A stretch of DNA of 64,000 nt, from contig NC_135565.1 of NCBI RefSeq assembly GCF_964340395.1, positions 1,813,501 to 1,877,500 of the forward strand, given 5' to 3'. The notes below the pieces were generated by a model, which saw only the letters and a program-made list of their open reading frames with translations, searched no databases and was not told where the DNA came from. This stretch comes from Glandiceps talaboti (Eukaryota; Hemichordata; Enteropneusta; Spengelidae). How positions within the stretch are numbered: the stretch's first letter is position 1; each line of letters starts with the position of its first letter. The position numbers and the translations under genes were made by a program. This document shows, one piece after another, positions 60,855 to 64,000 of this stretch.

Positions 60855-61830
60855 CAGTTGTTGCTACTCAGACCCTGTATAATTAATACTACAAGAATGT
60901 CAAAATTCCAACACTCTTTTATTGTTATTATCTATAATGTTCACAAATTTGGTATTTTGGGTGATATTTACAAATTAAGATATATCCAGTTAAAAAACTT
61001 ACTTGTGGGTGTGTGAATTTGTAACGTTAGGGTTCTGTATTTTTCTCAGTGTCATTGGTTAATGAAACTTGGTGACAATAATTTGGCTGTATTTTTTTCA
61101 TGTCTTATTTAGTTCTCATAGACTCAGACAAATTTGATATGATCAAGCATGAGTTATATAAACTTTGGTGAACTAGGAACTCTTTCAATGTTCCCCAGCT
61201 TAGCCACTTGTTTATTCATTGCAATTTTAACTTTTGTAAAGTTTTATAGAGAGTCATTCCCAACATCTATATATTTGCAGCTGCTGTGTAATTCTAGGTT
61301 GCCTAGGGAGTAGATATGTATCCTCACAGCGGCTGTGCATGTAATCTTGGGTTGCCTAGGGAGTAGATATGTATCTTTACAACGGCTGTGCATGTAATCT
61401 TAGGTTGCCTAGGGAGTAGATATGTATCCTCACAATGGCCGTGCATGTAATCTTAGGTTGCCTAGGGAGTAAATATGTATCCTCACAACGGCCGTGCATG
61501 TAATCTTAGGTTGCCTAGGGAGTAGATAGGTATCCTCGCAACGGCCGTGAATGTAATCTTAGGTTGCCTAGGGAGTAGATAGGTATCCTCACAACGGCTG
61601 TGCATGTAATCTTAGGTTGCCTAGGGAGTAGATATGTATCCTCACAGCAGTTGTGCATGTAATCTTAGGTTGCCTAGGGAGTAGATAGGTATCCTCAGAA
61701 CGGCCGTGCATGTAATCTTAGGTTGCCTAGGGAGTAGATATGTATCCTCAGATGGTTAATGTAAGTTGTTGAAATTCCCAATACTGTGTTATTTTATAAA
61801 ATATGATATCAAAACCCTGTATTAAATATA
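60855..61830 (+). other. ARL1: ARL1 3' UTR and downstream sequence
   Basis: No canonical AATAAA follows closely. TATAAA near 61795 and ATTAAA near 61822 are candidate poly(A) signals, with AATAAA only at about 62495. If the distal signals are used, the 53-bp array at 61265-61755 would be inside the 3' UTR. Confidence 0.4.
61265..61755. repeat. 53-bp minisatellite, 9 copies, downstream of ARL1
   Basis: Units contain GCATGTAATCTTAGGTTGCC, TAGGGAGTAGATATGTATCC and TCACAACGGCCGT; several single-base variants. Confidence 0.95.
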
Positions 61831-61904
61831 ATATCACCTGTTAATTGTGAATTTGTACATGTTTGTTTTCTTTCATTGATGTTTTGGCCAGTATTCTTGA
61901 ATAG

Positions 61905-62012
61905 TTGTAATATGGTTTGATAACGTATTATGTGGGGTGTACTGTCCATCCATCCATTGTAATATGGTTTGATAACGTATTATGTGGGGTGTACTGTCCA
62001 TCCATCCATTTT
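61905..62012. repeat. ~57-bp direct duplication
   Basis: TGTAATATGGTTTGATAACG through CTGTCCATCCATCCATT occurs twice in tandem. Confidence 0.9.
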
Positions 62013-62820
62013 AATGGCAAATATGACAAATCTTATTGTCACCTTGGTTATATGAGTTTGCTGGTCAGCTGGTAGTGAGCCAAGTATAACATATCCATTG
62101 CATGATCTGAGGTATTTAGTATTTAGTATTATCATGGCTATATGCAAATTTGATGATAATTATTCATTTATCAGTGGACTTTCTTCTCATTGATCTCTGA
62201 TTTTGCATTGTATGTGAATGTCACTAATTTGATAACAATACCAGTACACATCTAACAGATTCCTAAACTTATCAACATGTTTTTCATCATGTATTATCCT
62301 TAGATTGCTTAATAGAGGGGATGCATGAGGATACATTTGAATTATTGACACTTTTAGTTTTGACATTTTGTAGGATATTAGATGTCAGTCTTTGTAAAGG
62401 AAAGTATCAAAAGTGATGCAAGGATTTCAGATTTATTTAGAGCTAGAATGGCTTAAAACCATCTTCAGGCGGAACTTTTGGACAACGATATACATAAATA
62501 AATATGGAATTATTATAAACTTTCAGTTTAACTATAGTGTAATGTGTCCATTCTTTGTACTGAAAGTATGCAAGTGTTGCAGTATGGGTATGGTGTAACT
62601 TTATGTTCTTTCCCGGAAAAGACGGGTTGACATCTGAGGTAGAATTGGTGTATGAGGGGGAAAGGGAGTTTTTTTTTATGGTGGGTGGGGGTGTATGAGG
62701 TAGAATTAGTGTATAATGGAAATTTGTTTGAGGGTTGTGTGTGAGGGAGAGTAATTAATAAGGATGTGTATGAGGGAGAGTTATTTGTGAGGGTTGTGGA
62801 TGGGGGGAGGGGGTTGTATA
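62013..62820. other. No gene seen
   Basis: AT-rich sequence passing into GTGTATGAGGGAGAG phrases, the diverged edge of the next array. Confidence 0.5.
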
Positions 62821-62821
62821 T

Positions 62822-63128
62822 GAGGAAGAGTTGTTTATGAAGGGGTTGTGTATGAGGCAGAGTTTTATGAGGGGGTTGTGTATGAGGCAGAGTTTTATGA
62901 GGGGGTTGTGTATGAGGCAGAGTTTTATGAGGGGGTTGTGTATGAGGCAGGGTTTTTATGAGGGGGTTGTGTATGAGGCAGAGTTTTATGAGGGGGTTGT
63001 GTATGAGGCAGAGTTTTATGAGGGGGTTGTGTATGAGGCAGGGTTTTTATGAGGGTGTTGTGTATGAGGCAGAGTTTTATGAGGGGGTTGTGTATGAGGC
63101 AGGGTTTTTATGAGGGTGTTGTGTATGA
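62822..63128. repeat. 30-32 bp minisatellite, about 10 copies
   Basis: Unit GGGGGTTGTGTATGAGGCAG plus AGTTTTATGA. Confidence 0.95.
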
Positions 63129-63149
63129 CTGACGGAGTCATTGGCTTTG

Positions 63150-63590
63150 TAATGCTTATGATGTCACAGTGTATGTCTACATCACTGACTAATGTTATGT
63201 CACAGTGTGTGTCTACATGACTGACTCCAATGTTATGTCACAGTGTGTGTCTACATCATTAGTTCTGTAATGCTATGTCACAATGTGTGTCTACATCATT
63301 GGTTCTGTAATGTTATGTCACAGTGTGTGTCTACATCATTGGTTCTGTAATGCTATGTCACAATGTGTGTCTACATCATTGGTTCTGTAATGCTATGTCA
63401 CAAAGTATGTGTACAAATGTACATCATTAGTTCTGTAATGCTATGTCACAATGTGTGTCTACATCATTGGTTCTGTAATGCTATGTCACAATGTGTGTCT
63501 ACATCATTGGTTCTGTAATGCTATGTCACAATGTATGTGTACATCATTAGTTCTGTAATGCTATGTCACAATGTTTGTCTACATCATTGG
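63150..63590. repeat. ~40-bp minisatellite, about 10 copies
   Basis: Unit CTACATCATTGGTTCTGTAA plus TGCTATGTCACAATGTGTGT; left units are diverged. Confidence 0.93.
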
Positions 63591-64000
63591 TTAGTCCCTG
63601 CCAGACGAAGTCCGGGATGGGGACTTATGGATTGGGTTCTGGCCATCCGTCCATCCGTGCGCCCATCCAGAGCCGTTTCTTGGAGATGCCAGGACCAATT
63701 TTTTTCAAACTTGGTACAGGGGCATCATACAATGACATACATATGCACGTCAATTTGTTTCATGATACGATCCAATATGGCCGCCTGGCAGCCATTTTGT
63801 TTGCAAATTTTCCCTGTCCAAAGCCATAACTCAGACATGCTTGAACAGATCTCATTCAAAGTTGTATTAGGACAGTGTTCTATGCCATACATGTGCATAT
63901 CCATTTTCATCGTGATATGATCCAATATGGCTGCCTGGCAGCCATATTGTTTGCGAATTATCCATGTCAAAAGCCATAACTCTGACATGCTTGTACAGAT
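63590..64000 (+). repeat. Dispersed repeat family B, running off the window end
   Basis: Begins TTAGTCCCTGCCAGACGAAG and contains two similar halves (GATCCAATATGGCCGCCTGG and GATCCAATATGGCTGCCTGG), each followed by AAAGCCATAACTC-type sequence. The inverted copy is at 22580-22770. ORFs across it on both strands have no domain character. Confidence 0.65.

Overview
The window looks like a marine invertebrate animal genome. The genes are split by GT-AG introns, the base composition is AT-rich, and degraded non-LTR retrotransposons and MITE-like elements are present. From my own array boundaries, about 45% of the 64 kb is tandem repeat (minisatellite and microsatellite). The phylum cannot be fixed from the sequence alone. 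A DEATH plus SEFIR adaptor gene fits invertebrates better than vertebrates.

Layout. (1) 1-9.8 kb: a probable minus-strand multi-exon gene for a small membrane protein (ATG at 9787, stop at 1138). Its introns hold a 3.4 kb satellite, a 5'-truncated LINE and dispersed repeats. (2) 10-14 kb: retrotransposon debris and dispersed repeats. (3) 14.3-23.0 kb: a complete five-exon minus-strand gene for a 704-residue adaptor of the Act1/CIKS (TRAF3IP2) type, with an N-terminal DEATH domain, a long disordered middle and a C-terminal SEFIR domain. (4) 23-39.7 kb: gene-poor sequence with many tandem arrays, two or three fold-back/MITE elements and possible promoter sequence near 32-33 kb. (5) 39.8-40.2 kb: a CpG-rich, probably divergent promoter. 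(6) 40.18-60.85 kb: a complete six-exon plus-strand ARL1 gene encoding a 181-residue Arf-like GTPase. About three quarters of its intron sequence is minisatellite. The 3' splice site of exon 5 sits inside a 59-bp unit repeated three times, and an unrelated antisense exon lies in intron 1. (7) 60.9-64 kb: ARL1 3' sequence, four more arrays and a dispersed repeat.

The recognised genes are not a functional cluster. ARL1 acts at the trans-Golgi in golgin recruitment, and the Act1-like protein is expected to act in IL-17-receptor-type signalling. The most unusual features are tandem duplications that cross exon-intron boundaries at two separate exons, and splice-donor-like cores (GTAAC) repeated hundreds of times in three ARL1 introns.
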